Below, in pieces: positions 55,001 to 62,533 of a DNA stretch of 64,000 bases (positions are counted from its first letter, which is position 1; every line of letters starts with the position of its first letter). Source of the DNA: an uncultured Sphingomonadaceae bacterium (GTDB taxonomy: Bacteria > Pseudomonadota > Alphaproteobacteria > Sphingomonadales > Sphingomonadaceae); NCBI GenBank assembly GCA_947503245.1, contig CANNCV010000001.1, positions 1,115,501-1,179,500 on the forward strand. The letters run 5' to 3'. The notes beneath the pieces are model-generated. The model searched no databases, had not been told where the DNA came from, and saw only the letters and a list, made by a program, of their open reading frames with translations. The translations under genes and the position numbers were made by a program.

Positions 55001-57487
55001 ATTGATGGTGTCGATGTGACTGTCGGCTCCATTACCAGTGGCAACAATAATGTCCTTGCTAGCGGCGCGGTGGATATCGGCGCGTTGAGTGGCGGCGGAC
55101 ATAATATCACGGGTCAGTCTATTGCTTTGGGACAAGTTGATATTTCCGGAGTTTTGACAGGCGTTGCGACTGATGGCGCTATTGAGGCTGGCAATATCAT
55201 AGCCAGCAATGTGAGCTTTGATGCGTCCGGCTCTGTGGCTCTGGATGATATTACCACTTCAGCGAATACCGTGGTTGATGCAGGAGGCTCTGTCGCGTTT
55301 GGTGATATTAATGGCCGCGACATTCTGCTTACCGCGGGCGGTGACATTAGCGGCAATAGCGCTATTTCTCCTAACTCTACAGCCGGAGCCTTTGATCGCG
55401 TAATGCTTGATGCTGGTGGTGATGTTACTGTCGCGGGAAGTGTAAGTGCGACTGATGTCGTAGATATTGATGGCGTGAACGTAAATATCGCGGATATTGG
55501 CGGCGGAGCGCTTACTATTGATGCTTTGGGTGATGTGACAGCGGTAAATCTGTCCACCTCTAACGCTATAGTCAATGCTGGTGGAAATATTCAGGTCACA
55601 GATGTTGTCACAAACGGCAATGCCAATTTTATTGGTGATGCCGGTGTGTCAATCACCACAGCAGATATTGGCGGTAATCTTTTGCTGCGCGCTGATGGTG
55701 GCGGGGTTGAAGTGATCGACAATCTTATCGCTGCGCGCGATGTCGTGCTTGATGGAGAGGCTGTCCTGGTCAACTCGCTAGGTTCGTTGGTGGTGACCAG
55801 CGCCAATGCGACAGATGGCAATATTGATATCACTGCGGTTGATGATCTGACAGTAACGCTTGGCGAGTCTGTCGGAGATATTAACCTCACCAGCAATACA
55901 GGGTCGGTTACGGCTTCCACTCTGACAGCCGGAACATCGGCGCTGGCTCCTGACAGTCTGTCTGTCCGCCCATTTGCGCCTATTGTAGTCGGCTCTCCAG
56001 GCGCGGGGGATATTATTATCACTGCAGCAACATCAGTCGATCTGGTGCAGAATGTTCAGGCGTCGAATAACCTGATTGTGACCGCAGGTAATGATATTGA
56101 TGTGCAGGCACTGGCAACGGGCATGGTCATCTCCTTCACTTCCGAAGATGTGAATATTGGTAGTACAGCGCAAATTGGCCGTTCAGATCTCACGGATATC
56201 ATCAGCTTTACCAATAGCAACAGCGAGGCGATGCTGATTGGTGGCAGTGGAGGCACTGGTTATGTGCTGGATAATGCCGAGTTTTCGCGTATATTTTCCG
56301 GCGGCGATATTGAATTTGTATCACTCGCCAATTCGCGGCCTGATGCCGATATCATCATCCGCAATCTGGATATCAGCGTAGCGACAGGCAGCGGCACCAC
56401 AACCGATGGTAATATCGGTTCGGCTGGCTCCGTATTTTTTGACGCAGGCGATAATCTGCTGGTTGATGGCGCAATTAGCGTCAGCAATGCCGGTGCAGGT
56501 AATGGCTTGTTCTTCGATGCAGGTGGGCAATTCCGCCTCAACGCTGCGACCGGTCAGGTAGAATTGCTGGAACCTAGCGCAGGCTTTACCGGTTCTATTG
56601 GCATCACAGCGTCCCAGATATTGGCAGTCAGTGATGCCGCATTTGCTGATATTGCGGGCATGAGTGCCGCTGATATTGATGTGAGACTGGCCAATAATGA
56701 CGGTATCATCAATGATGCCGGGTTCTTCCGCTCCAGCAATCTGTCATTTAATGCTAGCTCGCTTCTGGCTATTCAAAATAGCGCAGCGGGAATGGACTTT
56801 GATGATCGTAGAGGTTTTACAGCAAATGTTCTGAACATCGACATAAGCCAGCCAACGGCCACCATTGTTATCAATGGTATATTGGTTGATGCCGCCGGTA
56901 ATGATATTACCGGCATTGACGTTATAGCCAGCACCAATATTACATCGGCTGGCGGTACAGCTGCCTTTGATCCGGCTTCTACGATCAATGGCTGTGTCAT
57001 TGTTGACCCGGCCAGTTGCTCTACAGCTACACCTCCGCCGCCGCCACCTCCGCCACCACCTCCGCCTCCGCCGCCACCTCCGCCACCACCTCCGCCTCCG
57101 CCTCCGCCGCCTCCGCCGCCGCCACCACCTCCGCCGCCGCCTTCGCCGCCTCCGCCGCCACCTCCAGCGTCGGACAATGATGAATTTGCGGAACCGATCA
57201 CGGTCAATCGCGATGTCATTGAAGAAGAGGTTGATGACGCAAATGATGAAGCCAGCACCGATATTGTCGAGATTGGTTTGAATACGAATTTGATCGAGCT
57301 TCGGAACAATGAAGAAATAGGCTTTGAACCTGTCATTGACGAACCTGTTACTGGTGCAGGCAATGATGATCTCTGGGTATCGCCAAGCGATTCCGAAGAA
57401 GAGGAAGATGCAGCAGAAAGTGAAACAGTCAGCAATGCTGATGCGTCAGTTGGTACAGAGGATTCAGCTTTGTCGGATGCCGACTAA
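49061..57487 (+). CDS. Giant two-partner secretion exoprotein (filamentous haemagglutinin-like TpsA)
   Basis: A 2808-residue secreted protein. A long signal peptide (about 46 residues, ending SSPAFAQ) is followed by a low-complexity stretch and a TPS/haemagglutination domain at about residues 255-430 (TTIQFAGPSSGYTVLNRILP, GGNIFFYSPGGIIAGNGATF). A beta-helix-like body contains a Gly/Asp-rich part (about residues 1010-1540, units like GDGGTGIGG) and three tandem 155-residue repeats (from about residue 1775). Near the end are 37 prolines, one serine and 7 prolines, then a strongly acidic tail. It is the probable substrate of the ShlB-type transporter. Function as adhesin or contact factor is inferred; no toxin domain is recognised at the C-terminus. 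Confidence 0.92.
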   Translation: MTKTKTQSYIPQSIHAYRCKKRRSLKASASMLAAIAVLGLSSPAFAQNGVPSMAGRGIGPAAPILRGTPDIISISGRIDPATVSMPIATPIVRGDGNTTSVTARVNPDIVSRLPNNRPNPITNPSPLVIGSEPAMPVLRVENQPQQQRPNLQIRPTTINARPVLVGTPDAISIRGDVDFPNLNGANEDIAISGRTRLIAENQPQMTGPRFSNGSAFQATPNFVSGGGSFDPGVVSIIDPNVTVAVVTIAVLDQVTVTDAETIINWTPFDTTPFSTTTDSINLLPQNTTIQFAGPSSGYTVLNRILPTVDANGDIRSVNFGGTVNSFLGTSTDGDGVFNGPVGGNIFFYSPGGIIAGNGATFNVGSLVLTTNDIDTDGGIFGDDGEIRFRGAADSLAAIEVQAGAQINTPRSGSYVALVAPRVVQEGFVTANGSVAYVAAEQADITINNGLFDINVTTGTTDANGIVHNGVTTGPAQRPVRTPGGTLLDADNQAIYAVAVPKNDAITMLVSGSLGYSPAMGATEVDGEIILSTSNIVSGTDVPRSDSAVQGGNIAFGSPIFTNDISATATGSIDLFVGVNSPFTGFGDVVVQADQAVNVTVEANGNLDIAGNFTASASVTGIINAATAAVGEDVTAGNVNFTLFDGAIARIGGNLTLSTNAIGGLTSQGVGSATAGDINFSVTGASTVLEAQNITLTANASAARSPSGQPDITPDVGSASVAGDVAISITDATLNTGTIIIGASAASSEGEDNAAQNASAGAVDIQFNGGNYTINSLFIDADAESDDGGNAQSGQLSFLAESATIQIAEDFAVDVRTEGTTVSAAGAAIDFAVQNASMLTIGDDLNLDSSARLNLGSDTRIVGGDLNLLVDNASLTANNIFLDTSGNAQRFGRATNSDGIGGDINVTSSNGGALTGTAFSSFNAGALGGSSNDGRDGLGGDIVITADGGAITFNSTVAIESDGQGGTRGDSAGRLGVGIGGDVVFNLTNDGAFVFDRFIGSSDGFVFFDVEGGGGAEVSGDGGTGIGGNFTFNLLSGTFDADDVDIGADGIGGDGGSAISFFTSTTNIVGDGGTGTGGTTIFNLDGADVTIATLDVTANGIGGQGGFGDEGSNQDAGDGGMGIGGTAIFNALSGTLNVGTLAITANGNSTNFSAQGAGGTGVEVGDGGDGMGGLARFSNNGTAVITADTIIVAADGFGGDGGGADPGFNGGNGGNGTGGQAIFDDIDGSVTATNLIVQANGTGGGGGTEFSSTFDAAGTGGAGGDGIGGSAQLNLQQEIGIATTPFVNVTVDTSGQGGRGGDAFNGGTGGNAFGGRSTITVDGVDAILDNPSILSNAIGGDGGVTLDVGAGGDGGNATGGISELTVIQGGSFAISSLDLQANATGGQGESGGENFGSNPNGSSGGDGGDGGDAVGGTVRISAAEDAVLSVQGGGTISFDAFGLGGNGGAGGNGDTFTSPDGQGGDGGSGGDALGGTVEFVALGGVLDFANNNVNVTANGIGGNAVIGGQSSAGLPAGADGIAGLGGGGAINVVVDEGAAGVQGGAAFGQTFFTANGFVGDVVDPAGGTPVTFLTGIGGRIAIDDLTGDDEGGLTFQSLTVESLSGGAPDTGLFVTSSDGAITINGNAVINVGGDVVFDITDSGGFDIGSNLDIDAGGNVNVQHDGRPDGLASISANGVTINAIGNIISGAGSLIDGQTANIIAGQSADLNNLAFTGNAAITAQNVTLDDATIGGSFTVDATNGGINGSRDFTGEIFISNDVNFSATDSIFFNNITGRDIQITAGGDISGDNVISPTSTAGVLDRVILDAAGNITIRAEVRAIDLVDIDASSVQIDRLNSNNSNVDALSSVSINTLLGVNHDISASNITLNQVFITGSLSAQAMSGNIQSIVISAANVDLDASFSVILQDITTTANTIINAGGDILFRDIMGRDILLTAGGNISGNSAISPNSTAGAFDRVMLDAGGDVTIAGSVSAVDVVDIDGVDVTVGSITSGNNNVLASGAVDIGALSGGGHNITGQSIALGQVDISGVLTGVATDGAIEAGNIIASNVSFDASGSVALDDITTSANTVVDAGGSVAFGDINGRDILLTAGGDISGNSAISPNSTAGAFDRVMLDAGGDVTVAGSVSATDVVDIDGVNVNIADIGGGALTIDALGDVTAVNLSTSNAIVNAGGNIQVTDVVTNGNANFIGDAGVSITTADIGGNLLLRADGGGVEVIDNLIAARDVVLDGEAVLVNSLGSLVVTSANATDGNIDITAVDDLTVTLGESVGDINLTSNTGSVTASTLTAGTSALAPDSLSVRPFAPIVVGSPGAGDIIITAATSVDLVQNVQASNNLIVTAGNDIDVQALATGMVISFTSEDVNIGSTAQIGRSDLTDIISFTNSNSEAMLIGGSGGTGYVLDNAEFSRIFSGGDIEFVSLANSRPDADIIIRNLDISVATGSGTTTDGNIGSAGSVFFDAGDNLLVDGAISVSNAGAGNGLFFDAGGQFRLNAATGQVELLEPSAGFTGSIGITASQILAVSDAAFADIAGMSAADIDVRLANNDGIINDAGFFRSSNLSFNASSLLAIQNSAAGMDFDDRRGFTANVLNIDISQPTATIVINGILVDAAGNDITGIDVIASTNITSAGGTAAFDPASTINGCVIVDPASCSTATPPPPPPPPPPPPPPPPPPPPPPPPPPPPPPPPPPPPPSPPPPPPPASDNDEFAEPITVNRDVIEEEVDDANDEASTDIVEIGLNTNLIELRNNEEIGFEPVIDEPVTGAGNDDLWVSPSDSEEEEDAAESETVSNADASVGTEDSALSDAD
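52100..53700 (+). repeat. Gly/Asp-rich repeat region in the TpsA gene
   Basis: About 530 codons of alternating beta-strand segments and glycine clusters such as GGDGGSA, GDGGTGTGG and GGNGGNGTGG, rich in GGC/GGT codons. The units are irregular in length and follow neither a strict RTX nonapeptide nor a CRISPR-like period. Confidence 0.75.
54383..55500 (+). repeat. Tandem 465-bp repeats in the TpsA gene
   Basis: Units begin at 54383, 54848 and 55313, an exact period of 465 bp (155 residues). Each starts with GRDI-L/Q-TAGG and continues to VDID. The first halves of units two and three (about 165 bp) are nearly identical, while unit one is more diverged and unit three is cut short. Confidence 0.85.
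57032..57166 (+). repeat. CCN triplet tract coding polyproline in the TpsA gene
   Basis: 37 proline codons (57032-57142), one TCG serine codon, then 7 proline codons, written in mixed CCG, CCT and CCA. The tract encodes residues 2658-2702 and stays in frame. Confidence 0.95.
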
Positions 57488-57500
57488 TCAACATGTTATA

Positions 57501-57542
57501 AGGCCGAGGGGAGGATAAACCTCCTTTCGGTCTCGGCACCTT
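57501..57542 (+). terminator. Hairpin after the TpsA gene, possible terminator
   Basis: GCCGAG (57503-57508) pairs with CTCGGC (57532-57537), and inside it GGAGG pairs with CCTCC around ATAAA. It lies 15 bases past the stop codon. No real T-run follows, so termination is possible but not certain. Confidence 0.45.
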
Positions 57543-57582
57543 ACCGCTTGACCTTCGCTCATGGTTGGACAAATAGAGCGGC

Positions 57583-59055
57583 ATGACTGATACTGCTATT
57601 CCCGCATTGATGCTGCACAACAGCTTGACCCGCCAATTGGAGCCTTTCCGGCCTGTCGAGGCAGGGCAAGCCAAGGTGTATACCTGTGGTCCGACCGTGT
57701 ATAATTATCAGCATATCGGCAATATGCGCGCTTTTCTGTTTGCCGATACACTTGGCCGCACCTTGCGGTTCAAAGGCTATGACCTGACGCATATCATCAA
57801 TATTACCGATGTTGGCCATTTGACATCTGATGCTGATGCAGGGGATGACAAGATGGAAAAGGCCGCTGCGTCAAGCGGACAATCCATTTGGGATATTGCG
57901 CGCCATTATACAGAGGCGTTCTGGCATGACATTAAACGGCTGAATATAACGGAACCAGCAAAATGGTCGGTCGCGACGGACCATATTGATGAGATGCTTG
58001 ATTTCGCTAAAGAGATCGCGCCCAAACATTGTTATGAGCTGGATAGCGGACTGTATTTTGATACTTCAAGCGTCCCCGATTATGGTGCATTGGCCAGAGT
58101 AGCCACAGAAGATGGCGAAAGCCGCATCGCCCCCGTCGACGGCAAGAAGCAACAAAGTGACTTTGCCATTTGGCGCAAATCTTCACCCGAAGAAAACCGC
58201 CAAATGGAATGGGATTCGCCTTGGGGCAAAGGCGCGCCTGGTTGGCATTTGGAATGTTCTGTGATGAGCATGAAATATCTTGGCCAACAATTTGATATTC
58301 ATACCGGCGGTATTGATCACCGCGAAATTCATCATCCGAATGAGATTGCGCAGAATCAGGCCAAAACATGCTCGGGCCATAGCGGCGCTAATATCTGGAT
58401 GCACAATAACTTTCTGGTTGACCGTGGCGGCAAAATGTCGAAATCGGCAGGTGAGTTTCTGGTACTGGAAACTCTGGTTAAGCGCGGCATCCATCCCCTT
58501 GCTTACCGCTTAATGTGTTTGCAGGCACATTATCGCAGCGAGCTGGAATTTACTTGGGATAATCTGTCCGCAGCACTTACCCGCTTAAAGCGTATGGCCG
58601 CGGCCATGGAAAAGCTGCGCGATAAGGCTGGTTATTCGGAAAATACAGATATTCCATCCTTGCCAGAGCACCCGCACCCAAAAATCAGCCAAGCATTAGC
58701 GACTTTTGATGCGGCAATCAGCGATGATTTGAACACGGCCAAGGCTCTAACCATATTAGACGATATATTGGGCCAGAAACGTGTTGATGCCGTGCAAAGG
58801 CTTGCGTTAATCGCGTGTTTTGACACGGTGCTGGGCCTTGATCTGCTGGCGCTTTCGCGCATCGCATTACGCATTACGCCCGCAGAGGCAGCGATCACGC
58901 CAGAGGATATTGAAGCCAAGCTGGTTGAGCGCAAAGCGGCGCGGGCAGATAAAGACTTTGCCCGCTCGGACGTACTGCGCGATGAGCTGGTAGCCGCTGG
59001 TGTAGAGGTCATGGATGGCGACCCATTAGGGTGGGAATGGGCTATCGCATATTGA
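57583..59055 (+). CDS. cysS: Cysteine--tRNA ligase CysS
   Basis: A 490-residue class I aminoacyl-tRNA synthetase that charges tRNA-Cys. The zinc/cysteine-binding VYTCGPTVYN and the HIGH-type sequence YQHIGN lie near residues 29-45. GWHLECSVMSMKYLG and IDHREIHHPNEIAQ provide further zinc ligands, and GGKMSKSAGEF is the KMSKS loop. The helical anticodon-binding end includes LVERKAARADKDFARSDVLR. ATG at 57583 has only a weak ribosome site. The gene has full family length and is probably the housekeeping copy. Confidence 0.97.
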   Translation: MTDTAIPALMLHNSLTRQLEPFRPVEAGQAKVYTCGPTVYNYQHIGNMRAFLFADTLGRTLRFKGYDLTHIINITDVGHLTSDADAGDDKMEKAAASSGQSIWDIARHYTEAFWHDIKRLNITEPAKWSVATDHIDEMLDFAKEIAPKHCYELDSGLYFDTSSVPDYGALARVATEDGESRIAPVDGKKQQSDFAIWRKSSPEENRQMEWDSPWGKGAPGWHLECSVMSMKYLGQQFDIHTGGIDHREIHHPNEIAQNQAKTCSGHSGANIWMHNNFLVDRGGKMSKSAGEFLVLETLVKRGIHPLAYRLMCLQAHYRSELEFTWDNLSAALTRLKRMAAAMEKLRDKAGYSENTDIPSLPEHPHPKISQALATFDAAISDDLNTAKALTILDDILGQKRVDAVQRLALIACFDTVLGLDLLALSRIALRITPAEAAITPEDIEAKLVERKAARADKDFARSDVLRDELVAAGVEVMDGDPLGWEWAIAY

Positions 59056-59184
59056 TTGGGATTTGATTGAGCAGTTTTTTGAGGCGGTTTGTCGAAACGC
59101 TTATTTTATCGCCAAAAGACGCTTGCCTTTATGGTCTGATACTTTCTAATCTTGCCTAATAATCGATTCAAATAAGGTAATATT

Positions 59185-59652
59185 ATGCGGGGCAAGGTTC
59201 TGGGTGTTGATCCCAAAACGGGCAAAGGCCAGATTTCAGGTGAAGATGGCACACGCTATCAGTTTGATCGTGAGGACTGGAGCGCGAAAATTCCGCCCGC
59301 TATCGGCGCCGAGGTGGACTTTGAGGTTGATGGCAAAAACGCGTTGAGTGTCTTTCGTACAGATACGGCTGGCCTAAGCAAGATACGTACTGCACCTAAG
59401 CCGGAAAAGAATAAGATCGTGGCTGCATTGCTGGCCTTTTTCCTTGGTGGACTGGGCGTTCACAAATTCTATCTTGGTTATAATGGGGCCGGCATAGCTA
59501 TGGCGCTCATATCAATTTTTGGCATTATATTATTGGCCATACCTACCGCGATCATTGGTTTAATCGCCTTCGTGGAATTCATCATCTATCTGGTTACGGA
59601 TGATGAGGATTTCCAAGAGCGTTATGTTGAAAATGAACGGCCCTGGTTTTGA
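59185..59652 (+). CDS. TM2 domain protein
   Basis: A 155-residue membrane protein. The first 65 residues look like a small OB-like/cold-shock-like beta domain (GKVLGVDPKTGKGQISGEDG). A TM2 domain follows (AALLAFFLGGLGVHKFYLGY) with two helices and a charged end. AAGG precedes ATG at 59185. The next gene begins within a few bases of its stop codon. The function is unknown; TM2 proteins are common small membrane proteins. Confidence 0.88.
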   Translation: MRGKVLGVDPKTGKGQISGEDGTRYQFDREDWSAKIPPAIGAEVDFEVDGKNALSVFRTDTAGLSKIRTAPKPEKNKIVAALLAFFLGGLGVHKFYLGYNGAGIAMALISIFGIILLAIPTAIIGLIAFVEFIIYLVTDDEDFQERYVENERPWF

Positions 59653-59657
59653 CCCGC

Positions 59658-60599
59658 ATGAAAGCGGTTATATCCGGCATGGTCCGGCCTTTGCTGGAAG
59701 GCAAATTGCCTGATGCGATAGAGCCGGTCTGGTTTATGACGCCGGACGAAGCGAAGGATGCTATTGTTGATGCCGATATTGCATGGGCGGATATGAATGA
59801 TCCGTCCGCCATGCGCGATGTTTTTCTGGCTGGTGAAAAGCTGAAATGGGTGTCCACAATCTATGCCGGTCTGGATCATTTTCCGGTTGCTGAATTGGCT
59901 GAGCGTGGAACCATGGTTACCAATGGCGTTGGCATTAACACCATTGCCGTCGCCGAATATGCTGTCATGGGTATGCTTAGCCTTGCCAAAAACTATCCCG
60001 ATGTTGTTCGCGCCAGCGATAATCGCGAATGGTTGAATTCTTCACCCGGCACCATCGAACTGTATGAAACCAAAGCCCTGGTGATTGGCTATGGCGCAAT
60101 TGGCCAGGCCATTGCCGAGCGGCTTTCCGGTTTTGGTGTAGCGGTGACAGGCGTTGCCCGCACGGCGTGCCCCGAAAGCAATATATTGGGCAGCAATGAT
60201 TGGCAGGGCAGGATTGGAGAATTTGATTGGGTCGTGCTGGCAACGCCGTCGACTGCCGAAACCAAGCAATTGCTGAATGCCGATTTATTGGCCGCCATGA
60301 AGCGAGAGAGCTTCATCGTCAATATTGCCCGCGGAGATTGCATTGATCAGGATGCGATGATTGCGCTGTTGCAATCTCATCATCTGGGCGGTGCATTTCT
60401 GGACGTTACCACGCCTGAACCCTTGCCATCCGATCACCCTTTATGGTCGATGCCGAATGTACAGCTGAGCATGCATCTTTCTGGTAGAGCGCAGCGTAAG
60501 ATGTTCCCGCGATCGGCGACGCTTTTCATCAAAAATGCGCAGGCATTTGTGGCTGGTGAGCCGCTCGATAACAGAGTGGATTTGGCACTCGGCTATTAG
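59658..60599 (+). CDS. D-2-hydroxyacid dehydrogenase
   Basis: A 313-residue NAD(P)-dependent dehydrogenase. The Rossmann motif is ALVIGYGAIGQAIAERL, followed by the conserved DWVVLATPSTAETKQLLNAD and the catalytic arginine in IVNIARGDCIDQDAM, the glutamate region DVTTPEPLPSDHPLW and a histidine in LSMHLSG. Members interconvert 2-ketoacids and D-2-hydroxyacids. ATG at 59658 comes six bases after the TM2 stop codon; a TTG at 59649 overlapping that stop is the alternative. No strong ribosome site is seen, so translation may be coupled. The substrate is unknown. Confidence 0.9.
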   Translation: MKAVISGMVRPLLEGKLPDAIEPVWFMTPDEAKDAIVDADIAWADMNDPSAMRDVFLAGEKLKWVSTIYAGLDHFPVAELAERGTMVTNGVGINTIAVAEYAVMGMLSLAKNYPDVVRASDNREWLNSSPGTIELYETKALVIGYGAIGQAIAERLSGFGVAVTGVARTACPESNILGSNDWQGRIGEFDWVVLATPSTAETKQLLNADLLAAMKRESFIVNIARGDCIDQDAMIALLQSHHLGGAFLDVTTPEPLPSDHPLWSMPNVQLSMHLSGRAQRKMFPRSATLFIKNAQAFVAGEPLDNRVDLALGY

Positions 60600-60612
60600 G
60601 TTGGCGCGTAAG

Positions 60613-60744
60613 TGCGATAAATTTTTATCGCATGCTTTCAACGGGTGACATGCAGCACAAAATTGCTTATTGGTCAGTGTATTGGAAACGAACTCGCACT
60701 GACGATTCTTTTTCCTGAGGGTCGCTGAACAATATCTTATCGCA
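60613..60744 (+). promoter_or_regulatory. TTATCGCA motifs upstream of the acetolactate-synthase-like gene
   Basis: TGCGATAA (60613-60620) and TTATCGCA (60625-60632) form an inverted repeat with a four-base gap, and TTATCGCA recurs at 60737-60744, about 30 bases before the ATG. They could be regulator sites, or the first pair could be a weak terminator hairpin for the upstream gene. Confidence 0.35.
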
Positions 60745-60774
60745 TTTTTTGCGTATTTTGAGGGGCCTATTATC

Positions 60775-62421
60775 ATGACAAAAGCATCAGACCTATTCAT
60801 TCACTGTCTCGAAGAAGAGGGCGTTGAATATATTTTTGGCGTACCTGGTGAAGAAAATCTCGACATGCTGGATAGCCTGTCACGCTCCACCAAGATTAAA
60901 CTTATCCTGACCAGACATGAGCAAGGCGCTGGCTTTATGGCCGCGACTTATGGCCGTCATACTGGCAAAACCGGTGTTTGTATCGCGACATTGGGGCCCG
61001 GCGCTACCAACTTTGTGACAGCTGCTGCTTATGCGCAGCTTGGTGGTATGCCAATATTGATGATTACGGGCCAAAAGCCGATCAAGAAATCAAAGCAGGG
61101 CCGGTTCCAGATTCTTGATGTGGTCGACATGATGAAGCCTTTGACCAAATTCACCCATCAATTGGCCAGCTCTGACAATATTCCCAGCCGCGTGCGCGAA
61201 GCTATCCGCCTGGCTGAGGAAGAGAAGCCGGGCGCGACCCATATTGAGTTTCCTGAAGATATTGCCGAAGAGCAAACCGACTCTACACCGCTCAAAGCCT
61301 CTTCCGTGCGCCGCCCGACAGCGGATGCCAAATCCATTCGTGCTGCAGTAAAAGCCATTGAAGAAGCAAAGTCGCCAATATTGGTGATCGGAGCCGGTGC
61401 CAACCGCACCATGACCAGCCGGATGCTCAGCCAGTTTATCGAAAAAACCGGTATTCCGTTTTTGACCACACAATTGGGCAAGGGCGTGATTGATGAACGC
61501 CACCCCAAATTTGTTGGCTGCGCGGCATTGTCGGCCAATGACTTTGTGCACCGCGCAGTAGAGGCCTCTGATTGCATTGTTAATCTGGGCCATGACGTGA
61601 TTGAAAAACCACCATTTTTTATGAAAGAGGGCGGCGCGAAGGTCATCCATATCTCGACCAAAACGGCGGAGGTTGACCCTGTTTACTTCCCTCAGGTTGA
61701 AGTGATTGGCGACATTGCCAATGCGGTTTGGCAGATTAAGGAAGATATTGTTCCTAATGGGGCTTGGACATTTGATGATATGCTGCGCTTCCGCGAAGCA
61801 GAAGTGGAGCATACCAAACCTTTGGCAGAAGATGCGCGCTTCCCAATCTTTCCGCCGCATCTGGTCCAGTCAGTACGCGATTCCATGCCAGATGACGGTA
61901 TTATCTGCTTGGATAATGGCGTTTATAAAATCTGGTTTGCGCGCGGCTATACGGCCTATCGCCCCAACACGGTGTTGCTGGATAATGCTTTGGCGACAAT
62001 GGGCGCTGGTCTGCCATCGGCGATGATGAGTGCAATGCTCTACCCTGATCGCAAAGTTATGGCGATCTGCGGTGATGGCGGCTTTATGATGAACAGTCAG
62101 GAGATGGAGACGGCGGTGCGTCTGGGTCTCAATATGACTGTGCTGATTTTGAACGATAGCAGCTATGGTATGATCCGTTGGAAACAGGCAAATATGGGCT
62201 TTGTCGATTTTGGCCTGACATATGGTAATCCAGACTTTGTGAAATATGCTGAAAGCTATGGCGCACATGGTCACCGTGTTGAAAGCGCAGAGCATTTGCA
62301 GGAATTACTGGCGCATACACGCGATACACCGGGCGTACATTTGATAGATTGTCCAGTGGATTATAGTGAGAATGATCAAATTCTGAATCACGACATTAAA
62401 GAATTGTCGAAAAAGCTCTAA
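60775..62421 (+). CDS. Acetolactate synthase large-subunit-like ThDP enzyme
   Basis: A 548-residue thiamine-diphosphate enzyme. The catalytic glutamate lies in LILTRHEQGAGFMAATYGRH, ATLGPGATNFVTAAAYA follows, the FAD/NAD-like middle domain has VIGAGANRTMTSRML, and the ThDP-Mg site is AICGDGGFMMNSQEMETAV with LILNDSSYGMIRWK. These features match IlvB-like acetolactate synthase, which condenses two pyruvates. No regulatory small subunit is nearby, so a catabolic or other 2-ketoacid role is possible. It ends at a clear terminator and is followed by an aldehyde dehydrogenase gene. Confidence 0.88.
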   Translation: MTKASDLFIHCLEEEGVEYIFGVPGEENLDMLDSLSRSTKIKLILTRHEQGAGFMAATYGRHTGKTGVCIATLGPGATNFVTAAAYAQLGGMPILMITGQKPIKKSKQGRFQILDVVDMMKPLTKFTHQLASSDNIPSRVREAIRLAEEEKPGATHIEFPEDIAEEQTDSTPLKASSVRRPTADAKSIRAAVKAIEEAKSPILVIGAGANRTMTSRMLSQFIEKTGIPFLTTQLGKGVIDERHPKFVGCAALSANDFVHRAVEASDCIVNLGHDVIEKPPFFMKEGGAKVIHISTKTAEVDPVYFPQVEVIGDIANAVWQIKEDIVPNGAWTFDDMLRFREAEVEHTKPLAEDARFPIFPPHLVQSVRDSMPDDGIICLDNGVYKIWFARGYTAYRPNTVLLDNALATMGAGLPSAMMSAMLYPDRKVMAICGDGGFMMNSQEMETAVRLGLNMTVLILNDSSYGMIRWKQANMGFVDFGLTYGNPDFVKYAESYGAHGHRVESAEHLQELLAHTRDTPGVHLIDCPVDYSENDQILNHDIKELSKKL

Positions 62422-62431
62422 ATTAAAGGCA

Positions 62432-62459
62432 CGCCCTCGTTCCGGCGAGGGTGTTTTTT
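62432..62459 (+). terminator. Rho-independent terminator after the ALS-like gene
   Basis: CGCCCTCG (62432-62439) pairs with CGAGGGTG (62446-62453), including one G-T pair, around a six-base loop, followed by six T residues. It starts 10 bases after the stop codon. Confidence 0.85.
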
Positions 62460-62533
62460 AGATTATTGACCGCTTGCTGGGTGCAATCACCCAGTGGCGG
62501 ACCGAGTTTCGATACAATTTGAGGAATGAGAAC

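Noticed and set aside
54383-55500. CRISPR-like or insertion-sequence repeats
   Set aside because: The period is 465 bp, in frame and coding, with no spacers or transposase.
56773-57435. Minus-strand open frame with a long polyglycine run
   Set aside because: It is the complement of the proline codons of the exoprotein gene; no ribosome site or domain supports it.
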